From: Dipteris shenzhenensis
Taxonomy: Eukaryota > Polypodiophyta > Polypodiopsida > Gleicheniales
Assembly (NCBI GenBank): GCA_047967505.1
Contig: CM106539.1
DNA length: 64,000 nt
Direction: 5' to 3' (one strand)
Shown: piece after piece, positions 44,071 through 53,977 of the stretch
How positions within the stretch are numbered: position 1 is the stretch's first letter
Layout: every line of letters begins with the position of its first letter
The notes under the pieces: generated by a model
Database searches by the model: none
Seen by the model: only the letters and a program-made list of their open reading frames with translations
Told to the model about the DNA's origin: nothing
Translations under genes and position numbers: made by a program

Positions 44071-46070
44071 ATCTCTTACGAGAGTGCGGGAGAAAATCTG
44101 GAGATGGAGAGAAAATCGAGAACATCAAATCTAGGAATGGAAGGAAACTCGAGAGCACATGAAACGAGAATGAGAGTGTGTGGGAGGAAGTCCAAGAATG
44201 GAGGAAAAGTCCATAGCATAAGAAATGGGAAGACGAGTGTGTGGAGGGAAAGTAGAGAACAAGAAACGAGAAATTTGAAATTTGAGGGAAATTTGAAAAC
44301 GGGAAAATCTAGAAACGGGAGGGAGAAACAGCCAAAAAATCTAGAAACAGGAAGGAGAAACGGCCAAAAAATCTAGTAGAGGATAATCTAGAAACGGCCA
44401 AAAAATCTAGATACTCCACCACTCAAAGTTCTTATTATGGAAAGTGTTTTGTCAGACTACCTCTCCCAATACTCTGCCTCCTGTTCTATCCCAACGATCT
44501 TCTTGCCCCATCGCTCGATCTCACCGACAAGACGTAAGTAGCTCTTACAGCGACGCTATTAAGCTCTTGCAGGTGGCCAACTTTGAGGTGGTTCGGATGG
44601 ATGGCTCTAAGCCTTTATGACTGACACACCACCATACCACCACACACACATCGCCATACCAAGGTCTCGCTTAACCAAGGTCGTGACTGCAAACTCCAAA
44701 CCATGAACGCTTAGAACGCAAGATCTGTTTGTAAATCTAAACAAACGCGAGATGATACGCCTAATAAGGATAGGCACTTTAACATTGGGTACTTTCCAGG
44801 CAAGGCAAGATACTGCGCGGCCAACAAGGCAAGGTGCTGCAAGGCAAGATGAATTGCTTCCAGGCAAGGTGAGGGATTGCCCATTTGCGATAGGAAAAGC
44901 CAAAGAGGAAACGCGTCCTTCACCATCTCAGGTGATGGAACTCACGGAGGTTCTCATTGAGGCACGCAGAAAATTCTCTTGCCTGCAATTTCAAAACATG
45001 AAAAACCGAATAACAGACAGAAGAGCGGATAGCTTGTGCAGAGTGTGAGCAGCCGAATCAAGAATCAAAACTCTAAACTCACGCTCAAAAATATTCGCAA
45101 AACTCACTAAGTTCACATAAGAAAGCTTAGCAAAACTCAGTGAGCTGCACTCTGAGCTGCACTCAAGAAGGCGAGCAAAAACTCAAAACCAAAATGTGAT
45201 GCAAAACTGGAAGCAAAGGATGAGCAATTAAATGGTTGCACGAATGCTTGAGAGCGTCGGGTACAGATTGTGCAAGAGGAGATGGAAAACTGCAGAAGAG
45301 ATGGAAAAACTGGCTTGAGGATGATGATCATCTCACAAACAACAAATCATCGTCACAAACAACAAAATCAACTTTCTCTTGTTCAGCTCTCTCATCAATT
45401 CACAAACATAAGAGAAAAAGAATTCCCGTTTTCAAATTGCCCCTAAAAGAATCGACCATTGCTTCTTCGAAAGGCTCCATGCAGTCCATTGTGAAAGGGA
45501 GAGTGGCAAGCTATGGAGAGCCCATACGAGCTTCAACCTACAAATTTCATGATGCATCAAACAAATTACTACAAACAGAAGGGCACTATCAGAAGGCATT
45601 TGTCTCGCTTCATTTCTCTACCAACCCTCCTGCTTATTTCTCTTTGTCTTCACTTATTTCTCTTTGTCTTCGCTTCATTTCTCTTCCAACCCTCCCACTT
45701 ATTTCTCTTTGTCTTCGCCTTGTCTACTCCTCTGCTCGCCTCCACTCTACCCTCTCGCTGGCCTCGTCTACTCCTCTCGGTCTACGCCTCCACTCTACTC
45801 CCGCTCTCCCGCTCATCTCACTCTTGTCTACGCTCCTCCTCCACTTACCATGTCTACACTCCACTCTCTCGCCCACTCCACTCGCCTTGCCTCCTCTCCT
45901 TCTACGCTCGTCTCATCCACTCTCTAGCCCCCTCCATTCGCCTCGCCTCCTCTCCTTATACGCTCGTCTCCTCCTCCTTCTACTCACGCCTCCCCTCCTC
46001 TTCTGAGCATAACCTGCTCTACCTAGCCCTCGCTAGGAAACAGCAGAGGACCTGGGCTCACTTTTGCTAG
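44071..46070. other. Unassigned DNA with short repeats and CT-rich tract
   Basis: 44170-44400 contains repeats of AAAAAATCTAGAAACGG. 44800-44880 has GGCAAGGYAAGRT repeats. 45590-46010 is CTC/TCT-rich with repeated CGCTTCATTTCTCTNCCAAC and CACTTATTTCTCTTTGTCTT. No recognisable gene. Apparent Ser/Leu-rich frames in the CT-rich part are not credible. Confidence 0.5.
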
Positions 46071-46180
46071 CTGTCATGGTATCCGCTCCCTCCCTAAATC
46101 TTGACACAACTCATTCGTCGCGCCAACTTTTCGAGGACACTGATTGCAGTTCGAAAACCTTGTGCATAATTTGCTAAGAC

Positions 46181-47580
46181 TTGTCTGAAGATGAGAAAAA
46201 TATCTTATGTCTGTCTACACATGCCAGATTTATAGCACTCAAGACGGATGCTTTCATGGCATATGTATGCCTCATGGGTAGTCCTCCCCTCAGGGTTATT
46301 GTAGGTTTGTTGCCATTGCTACAAAGGCCATCCCTATTATTTGCAAGGCATGACATAACCGACATCCCACCCATGCAGCTGATCATCCCATCGCACCAGC
46401 AAAAAGAAGTGTCAGAAGATGACAAGGCCTATCTCACATCCAACTTCCCATATCTAACCACTCTTTCTGCCAACATCATAACCTCACTTACCCTTGCTGC
46501 TACCACCCTCTTAACCTTCCTTGAGCTCCATCCTAATATCTATTCCCTCCATCGTCTCTTTGCTCATGCCTCTCACCATTTTCAACTAACCCAATAGTCA
46601 CAAAGTTACGAGCCCCTCACACCTAGCTTCTTCCCCTCCCTTGCTAATCCTACCCTTGAGGATTACCAAGCTGCTCAAACCATTTGCCCAATTCTTCCCC
46701 CCCTCCCCTCTTCTCCCCCTTCCACAACTAACACTCTACCATAATTCTACCCCATGTCGCCAGATTCTCTCCCTGCCCCGTCATCACCTCTGACACTACT
46801 TGTGCTTCCATCAATAGAAAATGACATAGTATTTGATTTTGAATATTAGGATCCAGATAATCCGATTCGTACACCCATGCCAAGTTTCAATGATGGGTAT
46901 GATTTTGATGAGATACCACTTCCCAGTACTCCCATCAAGGAGTTTTGGAGCAAATATCCTGATATGAAAACTCGAGGTGGATGGCAACTTTCCTACTAAA
47001 CTTCGTCATCGTCAAATTAGTGAAGGTTGGATTAGCAAGTTGGATCCACAACCTGATTGGTGCCGCCCCAAACTCTTTGATGTAATCTTCTTGAAGGAGT
47101 ACCTATGGGCACCTCAATGTCTCAGAACCCATCCCAAGTTCTATGCAGTTCCACAGCGTAAAAAATGGGAAGCCAACGTACACACTTTGGCTGATGATCG
47201 AACCATTAATTGGCCAATGATCGAACCATACTCTGGTGTAGAATGCAATATCCAAGGCACAATGGTCCGAGCACTTCAGCATCATGAGCAAATAATGTGC
47301 GGCATTATTGATCGCTTCCTTCGCCTAAGTGCTATATTCTGTAAAACATTGGAATTCATTTTGGACGTCCCATGTTACCTCGATTCTCATTTGCCTCCAC
47401 TCAGTTTCAATCCCAATGAATGGATCGATGCTCAGATTACATGCCGACTCTATCAAAGAGTGATCTTCTTAGAAGCATGCCACATATCTTTGTTTGAGCA
47501 AATGGTGGATACACGCTACCTAAAAACTGAGCAAAAATTCTATGGTGCCAAGGCTTTACAGCAGGATCGATTGGCATGAC
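46181..47580 (+). pseudogene. Unrecognised ORFs upstream of the gypsy LTR (gag-like?)
   Basis: Two frames: 46181-46597 (MSEDEKNILCLSTHARFIAL...) and 46977-47579 (RGGWQLS... / SKLDPQPDWCRPKLFDVIFL ... CRLYQRVIFLEACHISLFEQ), linked by DPDNPIRTPMPSFNDGYDFD in another frame (about 46850-46910). I recognise no protease, reverse transcriptase or integrase motif. CTCGAGGACGAGT at 47658-47670 is a sequence often found just before the polypurine tract of plant gypsy elements. This may be the shortened interior of a non-autonomous gypsy element. Confidence 0.35.
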
Positions 47581-47804
47581 ACAAGTTCCACAAAGTTCCA
47601 CAACCACTGGATTAAAGGCATGGCAACCCAGGTTCATGCTTGCAATAAGCCATAACTCGAGGACGAGTAATAAAATGGATCCGGGAGTATGTTGACTCTG
47701 TGCCAACATGGACTTAGGTAGAATAGAATGTGTGTAGAGTAGCGGCGAATCTCCGCTTGTACTTGCATAAGGCTAGAAATAATCCCTCTTAGAAATCCAA
47801 CTTC

Positions 47805-48160
47805 CATGTTCTACATGCAAGTTCTACATGCAACTCCTACATGCGAGTTGTACATGCGAGTTCTACATGCAAGTTCTACAAATAACTTCTACATACAACT
47901 CCTATGTGTGAGTTCTACATGCAAGTTCTACATACGACTTCTACATACAACTCCTACATGCAACTCCTAGATGCGAGTTGTACATGCGAGTTGTACATGC
48001 AAGATCTACATGCGAGTTGTACATGCGAGTTCTACATGCAAGTTCTACATACGACTTCTACATACAACTCCTACATGCAACTCCTACATGTGAGTTGTAC
48101 ATGCGAGTTCTATATGCAAGTTCTACATGTAGAGAGAGAATGTAATACAATTCCTACATG
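47805..48160 (+). repeat. Minisatellite with ~14-bp unit (GTTCTACATGCAA type)
   Basis: About 25 copies of variants GTTCTACATGCAA, GAGTTGTACATGC and AACTCCTACATGC lie inside the gypsy LTR. The apparent frame of repeated Cys/Tyr/Met/Leu/His is an artefact. Confidence 0.9.
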
Positions 48161-48349
48161 CAGAGAGAGAAGCTCTCCAACTTGTATAAATACCCCATAA
48201 TGGAATGAAGCCCACACTCTTTGGGGCATTGTGTTGAGTTCTACTTTGGTATTCCAAGCAATTGTCTCAAGTGTCCATGCTTCCTTGCACTCCACGTCCA
48301 ACAACATGTCCTAACCTTGCAACTCCTCCTCCCCTCTCCTCCAACCTTG

Positions 48350-48445
48350 CAACCCATCCTCTCCCTCTCCTCCTTCCTCCTCCTCCTCCCTTCTCCTCCT
48401 CCCTCTTCCTCCTCCTCCTCCCTCCTCCTCCTCCCACCTCTCTCT
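48350..48445. repeat. (CTCCTCC)n tract in gypsy LTR
   Basis: CTC/CCT-rich simple repeat matching, in reverse complement, the GGA-rich end of the window (63880-64000). Confidence 0.9.
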
Positions 48446-48574
48446 TCTTTCCCCCATGCTCTTACACCTTCTTCCTCTCCCACTTCTATGCTCCCCCTAA
48501 ACCCTTAGTTCCTCAACCCTTAACCTCCATGATCTATGAGGGAGACGAGTTCTCCACCATGTACTCTACCCTGA

Positions 48575-48780
48575 ACTATGGAACCTCCTTCTAAACCTTG
48601 GAACTCCTTCTAAACCTGGAACCTCTTCTAAACCTTGGAACTCCTTCTACCCTAGAACCTCTTCTAAACCTTGGAACCTTCTAACCCTGAAACCTTTTCT
48701 AAACCTTGGAACCTCCTTCTAGACCCTGCAACCTCCTCCTAACCCTTAAACTTCTCCTAAACCCTGGAACCACCAATACA
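48575..48780 (+). repeat. Minisatellite of AAACCTTGGAACTCCTTCT type
   Basis: About ten imperfect 17-20-bp copies; the reverse complement is seen again at 63610-63745. Confidence 0.9.
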
Positions 48781-48857
48781 GATGAAAGTCTTCATTACCT
48801 CAACCATGATGATACACGTTCCTTTTACACATGCATGCACTATGTTTGCTTATGTCT

Positions 48858-50002
48858 TGTTGAGATATCGAGCTCCACTCGTGATATGCCAGGGTGACCG
48901 TTGTGCATTTATGTCACTGACTTGTTAGCTGTAGATGCGGGTACACCGCCCATGAATAATTATAGCTAGATGACAGCTATCTTTATGCTCAGGGGGGTCA
49001 CTATGTATAAACCCTCTATATCACGTGCGTTCAAGGCCTATATTTAAAATCCCTTATCTGTAAAATTTTTCATTAATAAAATGTACCCCTTTTCTATACA
49101 AATCTGTAAATTTTTTCCAAAACTATTTTAAATAGTCCCTTATGTATATTTATTTCTGTAAATTTTAGAAATAAAAAATATCATTCTGTTGAACTCACGT
49201 GATAGGGTGACATATGATGAGTGACCCCCCCGAGTCTTTATGTACTCTAGTTAGTGGCTCAGTTAGTATGCCACCTTAGTTAGCTGAGTTTGGTTTGAGA
49301 CCCACATATAGGGTTCACCTATTCTTTTGTAGTTAGAGTTCTTTTGGCTTTCACAACTAAGAAGAGGAAAACTGTTTTCAACCTCCACCTTTGTGTATAT
49401 TCCCCCATTGTGTATGTGAGAAAGCTACAAGCGAGACTCGTTCCTTCCCTCCCACTCTCTTGACATGGTATCAGAGCTCGGTTCATGGTAAGGAGCTCAA
49501 GAGAGCAAACCAAGTTTGCGGTGTCCTAGTAAGAGGATTAGTGTTGCTTTCCTTTTTTTTCGAGTTTGGGAGCAAATCTCCGCAGGTAGCACAGCCGAAA
49601 AGTACAAGAGTACACTGGGACGCCCTTCGTGTTGTGGCGAGAGGGCAGTTTGTTTTTTTGATTCGAGGCCATTTCGGGGCCCATTTTGGTGGTGGAAGTT
49701 TTCAGTAGGCACTCAGGAAAGTGCCCTGTTTTCGTTGTGCGACCACTGTAGGTTGGTGAAAATTCATCATAGAAATTACATTGTATGCCTATGTGCAGAG
49801 ATATTGGGAGTGAAAGAATCATTATTATTGCCTGTTGATGCATAATCGTCACTAGGAAGTGACTATGTGGTCAAATACTACTCTCGTCAGTTTTGCAGAT
49901 TTGCCCTTGTGAGGCAGAAGTTGTGTTTTTTTTTGCAGTGACAGAATATTTTGCAGTGTTCTATAATGGTGTCTAATGCTTCTTCACAGATTGTCACTAA
50001 AC
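48858..50002 (+). mobile_element. Copia copy 3: 5' LTR, leader and first gag codons only
   Basis: The LTR is 48858-49465 including a MITE; without the MITE and its duplication it is 353 bases, the same as in copy 4. The primer-binding site TGGTATCAGAGCTCG is at 49466. The leader is about 500 bases, and gag starts near 49966 (ATGGTGTCTAATGCTTC). The match ends at GTCACTAAA (about 49999), where TNP2 sequence of CACTA R begins. Confidence 0.85.
48988..49234 (-). mobile_element. MITE copy C, complete, 247 bp, inside a copia LTR
   Basis: It runs from CTCAGGGGGGTCACT to AGTGACCCCCCCGAG. TCTTTATG flanks both sides (48980-48987 and 49235-49242), and copia copy 1 has that LTR position uninterrupted (CTATCTTTATGTACTC). 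Its length equals copy B; orientation is reversed. Confidence 0.95.
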
Positions 50003-50004
50003 TA

Positions 50005-53000
50005 ACACATTCATGCATGCGTGCAGGACTTGTTACAAGTGGGTACCATGCTTGTCCTGTTTGTGGACCGGGTTTGAAAATCGCTTGCACGATACTCCAA
50101 ACTTTATGAGGAAAAATGTTTATGAAGGTCATGCTCGATACCTTCCGCTGGACCATCTCGCACATGGAGGTCAGCTTGATCCACTACCATCATATTTGAA
50201 GGCAAGTGACTGGATTCAAGCTTGGAGGGTGAATGGAGAGGAACATCCTCCTGGTATGAAGAGGCTGTCGATCTTTCACAAGCTTCCTTGTTGGGGTCAG
50301 TTACAAATGAATCATCTCTTGAATCCCATGCATATCTTCAAGAATGTGGGGGCTACTATTTGGGCACACTTGGTTGGTTCCAAAGACTCGAGAGGAGTGC
50401 GAGAAGACTTGCGTGCTATGAATAGGATGTCTCGTTTGTGGCCCCAAGTGCATGCTTCAAGAAAAGTTGTCCTCCGTGGATCCTCTCTACGAGGGAGGAT
50501 ACAGCAGTCAAGGCAGACATTGCCTCTTTTCAAACACTGGCAGGATATATGCATTGCTTGAAAGGAGCATTTTTAAAGGACAATAAGCTTAGTGGGCTCA
50601 AGTCCCATGATTGGCACAAGGTCTTATAGGTATTCTAAGCTGTAGAATTAGTGTACCGATAATCGTGATGCGTTAGCATAATTATGATTATGTTATATTG
50701 TTGACATGACTTCTTTGTTGCTGTGATAGTTGATCCTCCCAATTTCAATAAAAGGGTGCTTACAAGAAGATGTTAGAAATGCTATATTCAAGATCAGTGG
50801 TATTGTGAGGTATGCTTACTATCAAATCGCATTGATTGCATTTTCTTCAATTTAAGCTGATTAATCTATAGACTAATTATGAAAATATCTTATATGGACA
50901 TGTGAAATAGGCGGATATCTCAAAAAGAGATCTCCATATTGAGCATCGAGAAGGCTAGGATGGAATCCATCGAAGCTGTATGCTTGCTTGAGAAGCACTT
51001 TCCCTCGAGCATTATGACAACTCAAGTCCACTTGCTTGTGCACATAGTTGATGAGGTGGCTATTGCAGGTACCGTTCATAGTCGATGGATGTTTTTTCTC
51101 GAGCAGTTTATGAAAACTTTGAAGGGATTTGTAAGACAAAGATCAAGACCAGAAGCAAGCATGGCAGAGGGATGGCTTGTGCAAGAGTCATTAGTATATA
51201 TCACGGAGTTTCTTACATCCACAGATTCTGATATGCCGCAAGCTTGGCATAACAAGGACAATGATCGCATCGTTGGCGAGGTTCTCCAAGGAAAAGGGAT
51301 TGAAACAAAGATGAGCGAAGAGCAAATGGAGAAATTCAGTATCCTCAATAGCCTTGAGATGCAGAAGTGGATTGAGAGATATGAAGTGGCCAAAGCAGAA
51401 AGAATAAATGCAAGGATGAGATTCAGAGTAATGTACAGGCGATCGAACCATATCCACGGGATTTGGCTCTTCTCCCCACTCACATGTTACTTGATTGGCT
51501 ACAACTGGCTCTACGCAAAGCTGAACGCGATGGAGAGACAATAAACGAGCGCGAGTGAGAGTTATCATCTCGATGTATGATGCATGTAAGTTTCTTATCT
51601 CTTGATGTAATTAAGTAATTATTTGTGGCAATATACGCTATAAAATAGATGCATATTCATTGTTTTAATGATGCTCTTTTACAATACAAAAAGTACAGTG
51701 CATTATGGTCATATGGACGACATTTTCACGTGGAACGCATCGATTCAAAGATAGTCACGTATGATTGTGGAGTCATGGCTAACTTCACACAAGATAGCCG
51801 AGCAAGTGCTTCGGATACCAATCTTCTCTCCTCACAGTTGGATTATTATGGAACCATATGCGAAATCTATGAAGCTGATTTCAGACGATTTATTATTTTC
51901 ATTCTTTTTTGGGGGCTGTCTACAGCTGTGCGAGTTGCTTTTGACAAGTTTCGAGCTCTCCAAAGGTGCTTAGCAGCTGGTTGACTTGGTTTTGAGAGTC
52001 TAAACCTATTTTTGAGCATTTTGCCTCACCAAGAAGGGTTTTTGGAGCTAGTTGCAGAGTATTCTGATGGATTCACTCAGTTTCCCCTTATTTTGGAGCT
52101 GTTTCAGCTCTGTTTTGTAAAAACTAAGGCTTGTGGATCATCTATGAGCTGATATTTGCATTATTGTAAGTATAGTTCTGTACTTTGCTTCATCCTTGAT
52201 TTGAGGTGCATAACCTCTGCTTTTTGTTTTGGCAGTATGTTGTTCATTGTGGGGAAGACATATATTGCAATAATGGAGAGCAGTTTTCAGTCAGTGATGG
52301 GAGCAACTTTCAGTCAATTTCGCTCATTATGCGGAAGACATATATTGCATGGGGAGCAAATTTTTCAGTTATGCTTGGGTACTGATGAGAACATAAGCAT
52401 AGCTTTGCTTACTAAGTTACTATCCTTCTTAAATAATATGTAAAATGGTTTAGAAGTATTTACAATGGTCCCCATGCAACAGTGAGAAAAGATAGTAGCT
52501 GTTTCTTTGCAATAGACTCCACCAAACATTGGATCGATGAAAGTGATACTTTTGTTCTTCCCGAGCATTGTGAGCAGGTGCATACTAATGATTTAATTAA
52601 TCGAAGCTTTCATTTTTAAAAATCCATTGATACATGTACTTAAGCATAATTTCATATATATAATTGATGACATCTAGCACCCATCTTCAATATAGGTGGT
52701 TTTTCATCCGGATCGTTCTGATCCAAGATGGTGGTATGTGATCCAAGTTGCACCACGAAGTAAGCAAATTTTTGAAGATAGAGATTGGATATGGAGATGC
52801 CACTACCAATGCCGAATCCCATTGATCCCGATGAATCTAGTGAAGAAGATGAAGATCGCAATATGAGCCAAGAGGAAGATGTGCATAATGGCATCACACG
52901 GGAGGAAGATGGAGATCACGATATTGAGGAAGAAGACAACGATCATCAAGAATCACCACACTTTATTGAAGAAGATGATCAAGTACTTTTAGGTGAACGT

Positions 53001-53120
53001 ACGATGCTAGAGTACGATGATGATATAGGAGATCAACTTGTTATAGAGTTAGAGATAAACATGTTTGGCGCGTTAGACTTGGCTCAAGATGAAACAGTTG
53101 ATGTAAATGCTCTTCATTGA
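50005..53120 (+). pseudogene. CACTA transposase TNP2 (element R), 5'-truncated
   Basis: It starts at an exon (acceptor GTGCAG near 50026) with GLVTSGYHACPVCGPG in mixed frames, so the N-terminal zinc region and the DGVNPF and DYPGYG catalytic part seen in element L are missing. It continues with LPLDHLAHGGQLDPLPSYLK, LLNPMHIFKNVG, VCLLEKHFPSSIM, FLEQFMKTLKGFVRQ, the DUF4216-like segment MERIDSK...MANFTQDSRASAS (51740-51900), an inserted ~525 bp, the rest of that segment (52438-52575) and the acidic tail 52785-53120. An ORF with LSIEKARMESIEAVCLLEKH is open for 201 residues. Not functional without its first catalytic half. Confidence 0.8.
51913..52437 (+). other. About 525-bp insertion of unknown type in TNP2 of element R
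   Basis: Element L reads TTTTCATTCTT directly followed by GATGTAAAATGG at this point; element R has about 525 extra bases. The insert contains two related segments (GGGGAAGACATATATTGCA... and GCGGAAGACATATATTGCA...). No terminal repeats or gene were recognised. Confidence 0.7.
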
Positions 53121-53289
53121 TTTTTTTTCATCTCAAACTTGGACATGAATATCTGAGCTTCAAAGGCTTGATGTACATGCTCTCATACTTTTATTCTCTC
53201 AAAAGATCAAACATGTATGAAAATTTAAAAAAATTTGTCATTGGAAAAAACTAACTTTTAAGGCCTATATGAGTAAGAAAGCTCTCTGG

Positions 53290-53425
53290 AAAACGTCGCT
53301 ATAAAATAGTATCTCAGTGTCGCTATATAGCGACACTTACATTTCTAACAAACGTCGCTATATAGCGACTTTAGAAATCGTTGCTATATAGCGACGTTTG
53401 CCTAAAGTCGCTATATAGCGACGCT
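53290..53425. repeat. Subterminal GTCGCTATATAGCGAC array, TNP2 side, element R
   Basis: Four or five palindromes, arranged as in 21766-21860 but in reverse order and with some different spacers. Confidence 0.85.
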
Positions 53426-53499
53426 TTATGGGACGTGCTTCCCATACCGACGATTAGCACCCCACGCGCGCTAAATGTCGGTACTTAGACGTCGCAATA

Positions 53500-53518
53500 G
53501 GATCCATGTGTAGTAGTG
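53500..53518 (-). repeat. CACTA terminus, TNP2 side, element R
   Basis: The minus strand reads CACTACTACACATGGATCC. Confidence 0.85.
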
Positions 53519-53977
53519 TCCACGATGTGATCCTCAACAAAATCTTCAAAAATAAGTGACCAACTAGCACCATGAAAACATTGTGTATACATGCCTCATA
53601 CATGCATTCAAGAATCACCCTTCTCACAATTGAAAGTGCACATAACAGCTTCAAGATATTGTACTCTTCATCCTTTGCACAGCTGAAAGCATTGAGAATC
53701 ACCACTCCATTGTTATAGTCAAAAACTACCCAAAGACTCAACTCTTCTTCACACCAAGCTGCTAGTGCATGAAACAATCTCCAATCTATCATTGTGCCCG
53801 CTGCTGGCATTGTTGATTCACCAACATATTCAAGAGTGCAAACATAAAGGATATGATCATAATGACTATGCGAATAGCTTGAGCATCACCTTCACAATCT
53901 TCTAGTTCTCTTAAACGGGCTACAATCTCTTCTAACGGAGTTCTTCTAGGCATCTTCTTTATCACATCAGAAAACAC
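53519..53977 (-). pseudogene. Unrecognised minus-strand coding remnant
   Basis: The frames join as RRTPLEEIVARLRELEDCEG... then, after a frame change near 53830, YVGESTMPAAGTMIDWRLFH and AWCEEELSLWVVFDYNNGVV. The reading runs to the CACTA terminus. I do not recognise the family. It may be the target gene or element into which CACTA R inserted. Confidence 0.3.

Larger units (their letters stand above)
47690..48857 (+). repeat. Gypsy-type 3' LTR, interrupted by copia copy 3
   Basis: It starts TGTTGACTCTGTGCCAACAT after GGATCCGGGAGTA. Its part 48350-48850 matches the reverse complement of 63520-64000, where a copy has a clear LTR end (GAGCCAACA) and primer-binding site. The final ~170 bases are missing because copia copy 3 begins at 48858. 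Confidence 0.6.
39381..53518 (+). mobile_element. CACTA element R, with nested insertions
   Basis: The left terminus is CACTACAAGGCATAGGCCCC; the right terminus is the reverse of CACTACTACACATGGATCC. It has a TNP1-like remnant on the minus strand near the left end (39895-40320) and TNP2 on the plus strand ending near the right end (50005-53120). Between them are a family X LTR, a Mutator-like gene, gypsy sequence and copia copy 3. The 3 bases outside (AAA left, TCC right) do not match, so the two termini may not come from a single undisturbed insertion. Confidence 0.55.

Noticed and set aside
45600-46070. Ser/Leu-rich frames that could suggest a secreted protein
   Set aside because: They lie in a CT-rich degenerate repeat and are open in three frames.
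47805-48160. CRISPR-like array
   Set aside because: Units are contiguous 14-bp variants with no spacers, in eukaryotic LTR DNA.
47904-48200. Cys/Tyr/Met-repeat protein resembling an antifreeze-like or metallothionein-like repeat
   Set aside because: It is the translation of a minisatellite inside a gypsy LTR and has no conserved start or end.
21670-53518. A single giant 31.8-kb CACTA element bounded by the two CACTACTACA ends
   Set aside because: The two halves are mirror-image copies of the same TNP2 end, and a separate CACTACAAGG end lies at 39381, so two elements explain the data better.
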